Shown here: positions 20,159-30,700 of the stretch, piece by piece | Position numbering within the stretch: the stretch's first letter is position 1 | Layout of the letters: every line of letters begins with the position of its first letter | DNA from: Polaribacter pectinis | GTDB taxonomy: Bacteria; Bacteroidota; Bacteroidia; Flavobacteriales; Flavobacteriaceae | DNA: 64,000 nucleotides | Assembly (NCBI RefSeq): GCF_014352875.1 | Contig: NZ_CP060695.1 | Location: forward strand, 1,457,501 to 1,521,500 | Direction: 5' to 3' | Made by a program: the position numbers and the translations under genes | Notes under the pieces: model-generated | The model's database searches: none | What the model was told of the DNA's origin: nothing | The model's input: the letters and a program-made list of their open reading frames with translations, nothing else

Positions 20159-21583
20159 TTGATATACTACATTCTCTTACTTGTTCATTTAACTCTATTT
20201 GGTTGGGCATTTTATAACATTTTATATTTTGGCGTAAAACCTTCTAAATCTTTAAGTTGGATTTTAATTACGTTCTTTTTCCCTTTTATTGGAGCTTTTG
20301 CTTTTATTTTATTCGGAATTAATCGAAGAAAAATAAAATATTTCGAACTGAAAGAAACCAAAAAAAGAAAAAACTACATTAAGAGTAATTTCAACAAAAA
20401 AGAGAATAAAAATATAACTGAACTATCTAGTTCGAAAGCCACAAAAATATCGAACTTAATTTATAACAACACCCATATTCCATTAGAACTTGGAAACAAT
20501 GTAGTGCTATTAAAAAATGGCGAAGATACTTTTGAAGCATTATTTAAAGCCATTAAAAATGCTGAAAAATTTATCCATTTACAATATTACATTATAGAAA
20601 ATGGAGAAATACTATCTAAAATAATAGAACTTCTTAAAGAAAAAAGAAAACAAAATGTAGAAGTAAGAATCTTGTACGATTCTTTTGGAAGCTATAATTT
20701 AAAGAAAAAAACAAAACAAGAATTAACAGATATTGGTGTTGAAATATATCCAGAAACTCCATTTAAATTTGGAAGTTTCATTTTCTCATTAAATTTTAGA
20801 AATCATAGAAAAATTGCAGTTATAGATAACAAAATTGGTTTTACTGGAGGTGTTAATATTTCTGATGAATATATAACAGAAGACACAAATTTAGGTATTT
20901 GGCAAGACACACATATACAGGTCAAAGGTTCTGCTGTTACAAGTATCCACAAATCTTTTCTGAAAGATTTTTACTATGCAACCAACAAAGATTTAAGTAA
21001 CGATAAAAAATATACAGAAAATTTTGATGCTGAAGGAGATACAAAAATACAGATAGTTTCTAGTGGACCAGATTACGATCAATCTGTAGTAATGCAACAA
21101 TATTTAAGCTTTATAAACCTTGCTGAAAAAAGTATTTGTGTACTAAATCCTTATTTTATACCTACATTTCCTATTCTAGAAGCTTTTAAAATTGCTGCTT
21201 TAAGTGGTGTAAAAGTTACTTTATTATTACCAAAAATTACCGATTCTAAAATAGCTACTTATGGTATGTATTCCTATTTTGAAACTTTATTAAAAGCTGG
21301 TGTAGAAATTTATTTAAGAGATGATTTCTCTCATAGTAAAGTTATTTTTATTGATGAAGAAATTGCATCTGTTGGTTCCACAAACTTCGATTGTAGAAGT
21401 TTTGAACATAACTATGAATTAAATGCCATCATTTATGATAAAAAAGTGACTTCAGAGATTATAGAGGAATTTAAAGAAAGAAAAGAGTTGGCTAATAAAA
21501 TAGATTTAGAAGATTTTTTAAACCGATCTAACAAACAAAAAACGTTAGAACGTTTGGCAAGATTTTTAAGTCCATTATTGTAA
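20159..21583 (+). CDS. cls: cardiolipin synthase
   Basis: Makes cardiolipin from phosphatidylglycerol at the membrane. The product is 474 residues: two N-terminal membrane helices (PLDc_N, about 1-53) and two PLD catalytic motifs, HRKIAVID (His216, Lys218, Asp223) and HSKVIFID (His392, Lys394, Asp399), each followed by the usual glycine/serine run. The start is a TTG, 3 nt after the GNAT stop, and prmC follows after 4 nt. Confidence 0.95.
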   Translation: MIYYILLLVHLTLFGWAFYNILYFGVKPSKSLSWILITFFFPFIGAFAFILFGINRRKIKYFELKETKKRKNYIKSNFNKKENKNITELSSSKATKISNLIYNNTHIPLELGNNVVLLKNGEDTFEALFKAIKNAEKFIHLQYYIIENGEILSKIIELLKEKRKQNVEVRILYDSFGSYNLKKKTKQELTDIGVEIYPETPFKFGSFIFSLNFRNHRKIAVIDNKIGFTGGVNISDEYITEDTNLGIWQDTHIQVKGSAVTSIHKSFLKDFYYATNKDLSNDKKYTENFDAEGDTKIQIVSSGPDYDQSVVMQQYLSFINLAEKSICVLNPYFIPTFPILEAFKIAALSGVKVTLLLPKITDSKIATYGMYSYFETLLKAGVEIYLRDDFSHSKVIFIDEEIASVGSTNFDCRSFEHNYELNAIIYDKKVTSEIIEEFKERKELANKIDLEDFLNRSNKQKTLERLARFLSPLL

Positions 21584-21587
21584 TTTT

Positions 21588-22445
21588 ATGACTTTAAAAG
21601 AATTTAAAATATTTTTTTCTGAAGAACTTTCAGACATATATCCACAAACAGAAATAGAAAGTTTTTTCTTTATTCTTGTTGAAGATAAATTTCAACTACA
21701 AAGAATTGATACCGTTATAAAACCAGATTTCTTAATTACAGATCAATATTTATCAGAATTAAAAAACATTACTAAAAGACTTCAAAAAGAAGAACCTCTA
21801 CAATATATTCTAGGTAAAACAGAATTTTATGGTTTGCGCTTTTTTGTTGATAAAAACACACTAATACCAAGACCAGAAACAGAGGAATTAGTAGCATGGG
21901 CTTTGCTTGAGAGTAAAAAATTAAGTAACAATAAACTAAATATTTTAGATATTGGAACTGGAACTGGCTGTATTCCTATTTCTTTAGCAAAAAATTTAGA
22001 AAACGTAACAATTTCTGCAGTAGACATTTCTTCGGAAGCTTTAAAGATAGCCAAACGAAATGCTGTTCTAAATAATGTAGAAATAGATTTTAATGAACTA
22101 GATATTTTAGAGGCAAAAAAACTACCTCAACAATTCAATATTATTATTTCCAATCCTCCTTACGTTCGAGAATTAGAGAAAGTAGAAATTAAAAATAATG
22201 TTTTAGAAAACGAACCTCATCTTGCATTATTTGTTGATGATAAAAACCCATTAATTTTCTATAAAAAAATAGCCGATTTAGCAAAAAAACACCTCACTAA
22301 AGATGGTTTGTTGTTTTTTGAAATAAACCAATATTTAAGTACAGAAACGGTTGCAATGTTAGTAGAAAAAGGATTTAAAAATATTGAATTGAAAAAAGAC
22401 TATTTTGGAAACAATAGAATGATTAAAGCAGGTATAAATACCTGA
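21588..22445 (+). CDS. prmC: release factor glutamine methyltransferase PrmC
   Basis: Methylates the glutamine of the GGQ motif in peptide-release factors. The product is 285 residues: a helical N-terminal domain, PRPETEELVAWAL, the SAM motif DIGTGTGC (121-128) and the substrate-glutamine motif NPPY (189-192). Length and motifs are typical. It follows cls by 4 nt in the same unit. Confidence 0.96.
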   Translation: MTLKEFKIFFSEELSDIYPQTEIESFFFILVEDKFQLQRIDTVIKPDFLITDQYLSELKNITKRLQKEEPLQYILGKTEFYGLRFFVDKNTLIPRPETEELVAWALLESKKLSNNKLNILDIGTGTGCIPISLAKNLENVTISAVDISSEALKIAKRNAVLNNVEIDFNELDILEAKKLPQQFNIIISNPPYVRELEKVEIKNNVLENEPHLALFVDDKNPLIFYKKIADLAKKHLTKDGLLFFEINQYLSTETVAMLVEKGFKNIELKKDYFGNNRMIKAGINT

Positions 22446-22576
22446 TTTAATCATTTTTTATAAAAGTCGATTTATTTTTTACTATTTTTGAGATACCCTG
22501 ATTCAAAATTATTTGTAACCATTAACCCATTTCTTATTTTAGAAAAGCATTTTTATTATGAACTATTCATCTACAA

Positions 22577-24091
22577 TTGTTAGGCTGTTATGTTTTTAAA
22601 TTAAAATACTTAATTAAAAAAATTCCCCCATTGAACAAATCTATTCTCCAAAACTATCTGTTTATATTTTTCTTGTGCTTAATTTTTAATTCTAAAACTT
22701 ATGCCGAAAACTTCAAGAACACAAAAGATTCTATTGAATTTAACGTTCAGTATTTTAAAGAGGTTAAGGATAGTTCAGAGAAAAACATAATCCACAAAAA
22801 ATTTAATCAATTACCTAAAAGCAATAGTTTAGGTATGAATAGTGGAACATATTGGTTTAAAGTAGAAGTAAATAAAAACAAAGAGAATTTGGTAGCATTT
22901 CTACCAACTCATAACATTAATAGAATAGATATTTACAAGTCTAATAACAATCAATTAAAATATGTTACTTCAACAGGTAATAGTATTTTATTAAATGAAA
23001 TTCCTGTAGACTACAAATTCCCAGCATTTAAAATTAGTTCAAATAATACAAAAAAAACAACCTTCTATTTAAAAGTAGATTTTCCAAGGGAAGCTAATTT
23101 TCCTTTAAAAATAAAAACTGAAAAAGATTTTGTTTCATTTACTATTAAAAAAATAAAAATAAATAGTTTTTATTATGGTTCCTGTATTGTTATTATACTT
23201 TTAAATTTATTTCTATATTTTAAATTTAAAAATAATACCTACTTATTCTATCTTCTTTTTGTTGCATCTTTAATGTGTCTATTTCTACTTTTAGATGGTT
23301 CATTTATAGATATTTTTAGAGGCAACAATTTTTATTATAAATTAGAATATTTAATTCTTATACCTTGTGAAATTTGGTTTGCCTTGTTTTCTATAAAATT
23401 TTTAAATATCCATAAAAGGTATCCTAAATATTACAAATTACTATTAATTCTACCATCACTTACAATCGTTTTATTTTTCCTTTCAATTGTAACTAATAAT
23501 TACCTTATAGCTGTATTTAGCATTACCATTTCTGTAATGTTAATTTTGCCATTATTTTGGTTTTATGCATTATTTAAAATAAAAGAAATGCCTTATGCAA
23601 AATTTTACGTTGTAGGTTTTTTAATATTTGTTCCGTTTTCAATCTATTTTATGTTTGGGTTACCTTGTGGTTTGTGGCAAGTAAATGGAGAAATGTTAAC
23701 ACTTAAAATTTCTAGCTGGTTAGACATGTTTGTTTTTACATATAGCATTATTTTAATGATGCAACATAAAAGAGAAGAAAATGAAAGAGAGATCTTAAAT
23801 CTGCAAGAAAATCTTCAAAAATTAAGTATTGATAGTTCTATAAAAAAACAAACCTTATTAGAAGATTCTTATTTAATTCTTCTTAAAGAAAATGTTTTAG
23901 GAATTGAGCCTTTAACGTTAAGAGAATTAGATGTTCTAAAAGCACTCTCTAAAAATTTAAACAATACAGAAATTAGCAATAAATTGTTTATCTCAAAGAA
24001 CACTGTAAAGTATCACATTAGAAACATTTATGCGAAAGCTAATGTAAAAACCAGAACAGAATTAAAAACTAAACTCTCCACTTCAGCTTAA
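22577..24091 (+). CDS. 7TM receptor with LuxR-type HTH output
   Basis: A 504-residue regulator: signal peptide, extracytoplasmic 7TMR-DISM domain (about 50-195, with SGTYWFKVEV), seven hydrophobic helices (about 200-400), a coiled coil (about 410-445) and a C-terminal LuxR/GerE helix-turn-helix (LTLRELDVLKALSKN to TVKYHIRNIYAKANVKTRTEL). It probably senses an envelope signal and acts as a membrane-tethered transcription factor. A TTG at 22631 (MNKSILQNYLF) gives a cleaner signal peptide than 22577. It lies directly upstream of the adhesin genes on the same strand and is a plausible regulator of them. Confidence 0.85.
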   Translation: MLGCYVFKLKYLIKKIPPLNKSILQNYLFIFFLCLIFNSKTYAENFKNTKDSIEFNVQYFKEVKDSSEKNIIHKKFNQLPKSNSLGMNSGTYWFKVEVNKNKENLVAFLPTHNINRIDIYKSNNNQLKYVTSTGNSILLNEIPVDYKFPAFKISSNNTKKTTFYLKVDFPREANFPLKIKTEKDFVSFTIKKIKINSFYYGSCIVIILLNLFLYFKFKNNTYLFYLLFVASLMCLFLLLDGSFIDIFRGNNFYYKLEYLILIPCEIWFALFSIKFLNIHKRYPKYYKLLLILPSLTIVLFFLSIVTNNYLIAVFSITISVMLILPLFWFYALFKIKEMPYAKFYVVGFLIFVPFSIYFMFGLPCGLWQVNGEMLTLKISSWLDMFVFTYSIILMMQHKREENEREILNLQENLQKLSIDSSIKKQTLLEDSYLILLKENVLGIEPLTLRELDVLKALSKNLNNTEISNKLFISKNTVKYHIRNIYAKANVKTRTELKTKLSTSA

Positions 24092-24112
24092 ATTTAAATA
24101 ACTAAAAAACAA

Positions 24113-24241
24113 ATACTTACGTACTTGGGTAGGAAAAACCACCCACCTACAATTAGTGATTTCTGTAAAGTTTAATCATTTTTACTGCTGATAAATTTTA
24201 TACCCAATTTAAGCTAGTTCACTTAATAGGTAATTATACCT
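24113..24241. promoter_or_regulatory. inverted repeats between regulator and adhesin operon
   Basis: This 225-nt gap holds two small inverted repeats. GTAGG/CCTAC spans 24129-24150, just after the palindrome TACGTA (24118-24123). AGGTA-ATTA-TACCT spans 24228-24241. They are candidate sites for the upstream LuxR-type regulator. No standard TAnnTTTG promoter was found near the first adhesin-operon gene, so an activator-dependent promoter is possible. Confidence 0.35.
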
Positions 24242-24316
24242 GTTTTTAAAACCACGTTTTTATTTAGCTTAAACCTAATATATATTTATCACTTAACTAA
24301 TCAAACTTAATTTATC

Positions 24317-24736
24317 ATGAACAAAAAAAAACTTTTAAATAGTGTCTTATTATATATGACACTATTTTTTTCAATTTCAGTTCTAGCTCAAAGTGAGCCA
24401 GAAGTATTAAAAAACTGGATAGCTCTAGAAGAGGCAGATTTCCATTATGACGTAAGTTATAGTGTAGTAAAATGTAATCCCAATTCTAAACCTACCGTTT
24501 TAATTAATGCTTTTAATGAAGATGGCACAAACCCCAAAGTAGGTTTTACCCTTAACTTTTCAGACAATAATGGTAACACTGCACAAGTTGTAGTTGCTCC
24601 ATTTACTTCAAAATTAGGAGATATGTTTATAGCTTCTTGCAGTTCAGAAAAATATTCTAACTTAAAGTTTGATTATCCTGAAAATATAGATCTAACAACT
24701 GTTAAGGTTGAAATAACTTATCAAACTCAATCATGA
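24317..24736 (+). CDS. small secreted protein upstream of adhesin
   Basis: A 139-residue protein with a clear signal peptide (1-25, ending VLAQ) and a mature part rich in beta-type sequence with two cysteines (VKCNPNS, IASCSSE). I recognise no family. Its stop overlaps the start of the giant adhesin (ATGA, 24733-24736), so the two are translationally coupled. A chaperone, partner or minor subunit role for the adhesin is possible but unproven. Confidence 0.75.
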   Translation: MNKKKLLNSVLLYMTLFFSISVLAQSEPEVLKNWIALEEADFHYDVSYSVVKCNPNSKPTVLINAFNEDGTNPKVGFTLNFSDNNGNTAQVVVAPFTSKLGDMFIASCSSEKYSNLKFDYPENIDLTTVKVEITYQTQS

Positions 24737-27700
24737 AAAAATTAGCATATTTAATAATAGTAATTTTCTGCTTGGGAGTAAGTGGAAAAACGGTTGCACA
24801 ATGTATAGATAAACCTATAATAAATGACTTTTCTCCAAAAACAGGTTTTATAGGAAGTACAGTAACAATCACAGGAGCCAATTTTAGTGCAACTCCAACT
24901 CAAAATCAAGTGTTTTTTGGAGCTACACAAGCAACAGTAGTTTCATCTTCTTTTGGAACAATAGAAGTAAGAGTACCTGAAGGAAGTACAACTGCTTTAA
25001 TAAGTGTTAAGAACCAATGTAACTTATCAGCTTATTCTAAAACACACTTCAATGGAGTTTTTTGTCCAACGCCACTTACAGCCACTTCTTATCAAAATAC
25101 TGCGCAAGAATTAGCGGGTATTAGAGGAGCCTATAATATGCTTTCTCAAGATATGGATAATGATGGAAAACCAGAGGTTATATCAGCTACAAGCAATGGT
25201 ATTACTATTGCAAAAAACAATAGTACTCCTAGTAATATTAATTTTACAGCAAATAATTTTAGTGGTCAATTTAATTCTTTAACAACAGCAGATTTTGATG
25301 GTGATGGGTTTAAAGATATTGCTTCTAACGGAGGTGTATTTAGAAATACATCTGCTGGAGCTGGTAACATAGGTTTAGTTTATGTAACTGACTCTAAATC
25401 TGTTTCTAATTATCAAATAGGTTCTGGAGATTTTAACAATGATGGTAAAATTGACATTATTGGAGAATTTGGAGGAAGTGTTTGGGTAGCTTTTAACACA
25501 AGTACTGGTCCTGGAAATATTAATTTTTCTGCTAGACAATTAGTAGCTTCTGGAATAGGTAGATGTACTGGTATACAAGTTGCTGATGTTGATGGTGATG
25601 GAAAAGCAGATTTTTTAGCTTCACAAGGTCAGTCAAATAGAGCAACTTCAATAAGAAATATAACATCAAATGGAAGTACAACTGCTTCATTTGAAACTCC
25701 AGAATATTGGGCTTCAGATGCTAATCCTGCAGATGGTTTTGGAACTTTTCCATATAGAGCAATGATTGCAGACTTTGATAAAGATGGTAAAATTGATTTT
25801 ACATCTTGTAATTATCAAGGAAATACAAATACAGCTATTTGGAGAAATATTTCTACGGTTGGAAATATTTCTTTTGCTACTGTTGTAAACATCGATTCTC
25901 CAGCAGCTAATTACAGAATTGGTGTGGGTGATGTAGATGGTGATGGGTATCCAGATATTGTAACAAAATCTTTAGGAATAAATGTATTTTCTGTATATAG
26001 AAATACAACTTCTACTGCGGGAACCCCAAGTTTTGCTCCAAGATTCGATTATACCTCTTCTAATAGAGCTGAAGTTTCTGGTATTGTAATTGGTGATTTA
26101 GATGGTGATTTTGTTCCTGATATTGCTACTTCAGGAATTAGTAGTAATACTATACGTTTTCATAGAAATACTGGGGGGCAAAATGACGTAACTCCACCAA
26201 CTGTATCTTGTAAAAATATTACAGTGGCATTAAGTCCAGCTGGTACTATTACAATTACTCCAGAAATGATAGATAACGGTTCAGGTGATGCCTGTGGTAT
26301 AGAATCTTTAGTTTTATCTCAAGTAGACTTTACATGTGCTGACATTGGAGAAAATACGGTTACGTTAACAGCTACTGATGGTGCAGGTAACCAAGCTACT
26401 TGTACAGCTACAGTAAATGTACAACCAGCAGCTATTATAGTTGCAGGACAAAGTACAGTTTGCCAAGGAGAAACTGTAGAATTGAATGCGAATAATGGTG
26501 ATTCATACCAATGGAAAAAGGATGGAATAGATCTTTTTGGTGCAATTTTCCAAAATTATGTTGCAACAACTTCAGGAAATTATACAGTTGTTGTTACAAA
26601 TAACGGGGGTTGTTCTGGAGAATCTTTACCAACTCCTGTAGTTGTAAACGATAATCCTACTGTAGATATTTCTCCAAGTGGTACTGCTGTTTTATGCCCA
26701 CCTAATAATTCTACAACTTTAACAGCAACACAATCTTCTATTTATCAATGGATAAAAGACGGTGTAGATATTCCAGATGCAACTCAACAAACTTACGAAG
26801 CTACATCTGCAGGTAATTATAGTGTTCGAGTTATTGATTTATTTGGTTGTTCTGCAATTTCAGAACCTACAACTGTTTCAGCAAATTCAGCAGAAATTGA
26901 AATTTCTAATAACGGAACAAACGTTGCAAACGGAGCAACTACAGTTGTAGATGGTTTTAATCTTGATTATGGCAATGTATTACCTAATAATTCTTACGAT
27001 ACATTAATTACTATTGATAATACAAGCTCAACTGCTAATAATGCAATTTTAGATGTAGATATTGCAATTTCTGGTCCAGATGCCCAATATTTATCTATCG
27101 TAGGTTTAACATCACCCGTAGCTATTTCCCCTGGAACTCAAGCTAATTTCACTCTAGTGTTTAATGGTCCAGACCTAAGAGCTTATAATGCAATTGTTAC
27201 TATTTTAAGTAATGATTGTAACGAAAGTTCAACTTCTATAAACGTTACAGCTGAAATAACTTGTGAGGCAGCATCTTTTACATCTATTCCAGAAAATATT
27301 ACTGCAAATAATGATGAAGATGTATGTGGTGCGTTAATAGATTATGAAGTTATAACGGCAGGAAATCCAACACCAGAGTTAACTTACTCTTTTAGTGGTG
27401 CTACTTCTGGAAACGGAAATGGATCTGGTACAGGAATGTTATTTAATGTGGGAACTACAACTGTAACATTAAACCTACAGAATGCTTGTGGAAACGAAAC
27501 AGAAACTTTTGACGTTACAGTTGCGGATAATCAAAGTCCAAATATTGTTTTAAATAATATAACTGTAGTATTAGATGCAAATGGAAACGCTTCAATTACT
27601 CCAGAAATGATAGACAATGGTTCTTCAGATAATTGTGCTATAGATACAATTACAATTTCACCAAATCTATTTACTTGTGCAAATTATGGCGAAAACACAG

Positions 27701-30700
27701 TTACTTTAACAGTAACAGATATAAATGGTAATTCTAATACTGGAACAGCAATTGTAACAGTTGATGATGGTACTATGCAAACAAGTTTTAACCAAGCTGA
27801 TTATATAAACATTGGAAATTCTAATTATTTAGGAAATGATGAATATAGATTAACAAGCGCAGTTGGTGGACAATTTGGTGCTGTTTGGTATCAAAATAAA
27901 TTAAATCTTTCAACTGATTTTGAGTTAGACTTTGATGTATATCTTGGAAACAATGACGGTGGTGCAGATGGAATGGCTTTTGTATTACAGCCATTAAGCA
28001 CCAATCAAGGTTCAAGTGGTGGTGGTTTAGGATATTTAGGAATAAGCCCTTCATTAGCCGTAGAATTTGATACCTATAGCAATACATCTGACCCAGGACA
28101 AGACCATGTAGCATTAATGAAAAACGGAGACGTGAATCATTTTTCTTCAAATAATCTTTCTGGACCTCATGTTGTATCTAATTTAGAAAACGGAGCTTAT
28201 CATAATGTAAAAATATCTTGGATAAAAGCAACAAATAACTTCACGGTTGTTTTCAATGGAAATACAATAATCAACTATAATAGTGATATTGTTAATGATA
28301 TATTCTCTGGAAACAACGGAGTTTTCTGGGGATTTACAGCAGCAACTGGTTATTTTAATAACGAGCACAAAGTTAAAATAAACACTGTTACCTTTAAGGA
28401 AGAACTGAATGTTAGCGCTAATTCAATAACTGCTGCTTCTTGTCCAGATTCTTCAGATGGTGCAATAGACATTAATATTTCATCAGCAAACCCTTGTACA
28501 ACCTACAGTTGGAGTAATGGAGCAACAACTCAAGATATTACGGGTTTAAATCCTGGTGATTATACAGTTACCATTACAAATGCAGATGGAACAAGTATTT
28601 CAGAAACTTATACAGTTACTGGAGATGTTACTTCTCCACAGTTCTTAACAACAGAAACTGCAATCATTTTTTTAGATGAAAACGGAGTTGCAACTTATGA
28701 TACAAATTCTTTTAACGTTAATACTGTTACAGATAACTGTGCAATAGATAGATTCGAATTCGACAAAACAGTTTATAATTGTAATGAAGTTGGTTTTCAT
28801 ACCATAAATGTTACTGCTTTTGATACAAGTGGAAATTCTACTATTGGAACTATTAATTTAGAAGTTCGTGATGAAATTGCCCCATTAGTACAAGGGCAAG
28901 ATATTTCTGTAACACTTACTGCTAATGGAACTGTAAGTATTGTTGCTAATGACGTGTTAGTTTCTGGTTCAGATAATTGTGGACCTGTTACCTACACAAT
29001 CAGTCAAAATACATTTACGGCAACAGACGCTATAAATAGTCCAGTTACAGTTCAATTAACAGCAACAGACGCTAATGGAAACACAACTACTGTTCCAGTT
29101 TTAGTAACTGTTATTGATCCTGTTCCTGTTGTAATAACGCAAGATATTATTGTAGAATTAGATGCTAATGGAAATGTTACTATTACTCCAAATCAAATAG
29201 ATAATGGTTCTAATTCTGTAGTTGGTATTGCAAATTTAGAATTAGACAACACTTCTTTTAATTGTTCTAATATAGGCGTACCAGTAACTGTAACCTTAAC
29301 TGCAACAAGTACTTTAGGAAGAACAGCAACAGGAACTGCTACAGTTACCGTTTTAGATACAACTGCACCAAATGTAATTACGCAGAACATAGTTGTTCAG
29401 TTAGATGAAAATGGAAATGCATCAATTACTCCAGAAATGATCAATAATGGTTCTTCTGATAATTGTGGTATAGAAGACATATCTCTTGATATTACAAACT
29501 TTTCTTGTAACAATATTGGAAATAATCAAGTTATATTAACTGTTAAGGATATAAATGGAAACCTTTCTAACAGTACAGCAAATGTTGTTGTAGAAGATAC
29601 TATTTCTCCAACAATAGCTATACAGAATATTACTGTTCCTTTAAACGAAAACGGAATTGCAAATTTCACTGTAGACATGATTAACAATGGAACTACAGAC
29701 AATTGCGCAATTGCAAGTTTAGAACTTTCAGAAACAACTTTTGCATGTAGCAATCTTGGTGAAAACACAGTTACTTTTACTGCAACAGATGTAAATGGGA
29801 ATGTATCTACAGAAAATGTTATTGTTACTGTAATCGATGAAATTGCACCAACAGTAATTACAAAAAACATAGAAGTTTATTTGGATGCAAGCGGAAATGC
29901 TTCAATTACTCCAGAAATGGTAGACAATGGTAGTTATGACAACTGTACATTCTCTTTAAGTTTAGACACAACTACTTTTAGTTGTAACAATACTGGAGAC
30001 AATATTGTAAGTTTAATAGCTATTGATGCAAGTGGTTTACAAACTACTCAACAAACAACTGTTACAGTAATTGATTCTATTTTACCTACTGCAGTTTCTC
30101 AAGACGTTACTGTTCAGTTAGATGAAAACGGAAATGCATCAATTACACCAGAAATGATTAATAATGGCTCTTCAGATAATTGTACGTTTACAACTTCTTT
30201 AGATGTTTTAGACTTTACATGTACAAATGTTGGTGAAAATTTAGTAACATTAACTGTTAGAGATGCAAGTGGTAATACAACTACTTCTTCATCTACTGTT
30301 ACTGTTATAGATTCTGTTCCTGCAGAAGTTATCACACAAAATATCAATGTATATTTAGATGAAAATGGAAATACCTCAATAGTTGTAGAAGATATTAATA
30401 ATGGGTCTAATGATGCCTGTGGAATTGAAACTTTAACTTTAGATGTTACCAATTTTAGTTGTGATACTTTAGGAGAAAACACAGTTACTTTAACAGCAAC
30501 TGATGTAAATGGAAACATAAGCTCTAATACAGCTATAGTAACTGTTATTGATAACATTGCTCCTACAGTTGGTACACAAAACATTTCTGTTGAATTAGAC
30601 GCTAACGGTAATGCAACAATAACGCCACAAGACGTATTAATTACTTCTGAAAGCGATATAGAAACTGGAGAAGAATGCGATGTTACTGATGCTAAATACC

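Noticed and set aside
29193..30584. Minus-strand frames of 65-156 residues inside the adhesin
   Set aside because: They are hydrophobic mirror images of the valine/threonine-rich repeats, repeat with the same period, and lack any family features.
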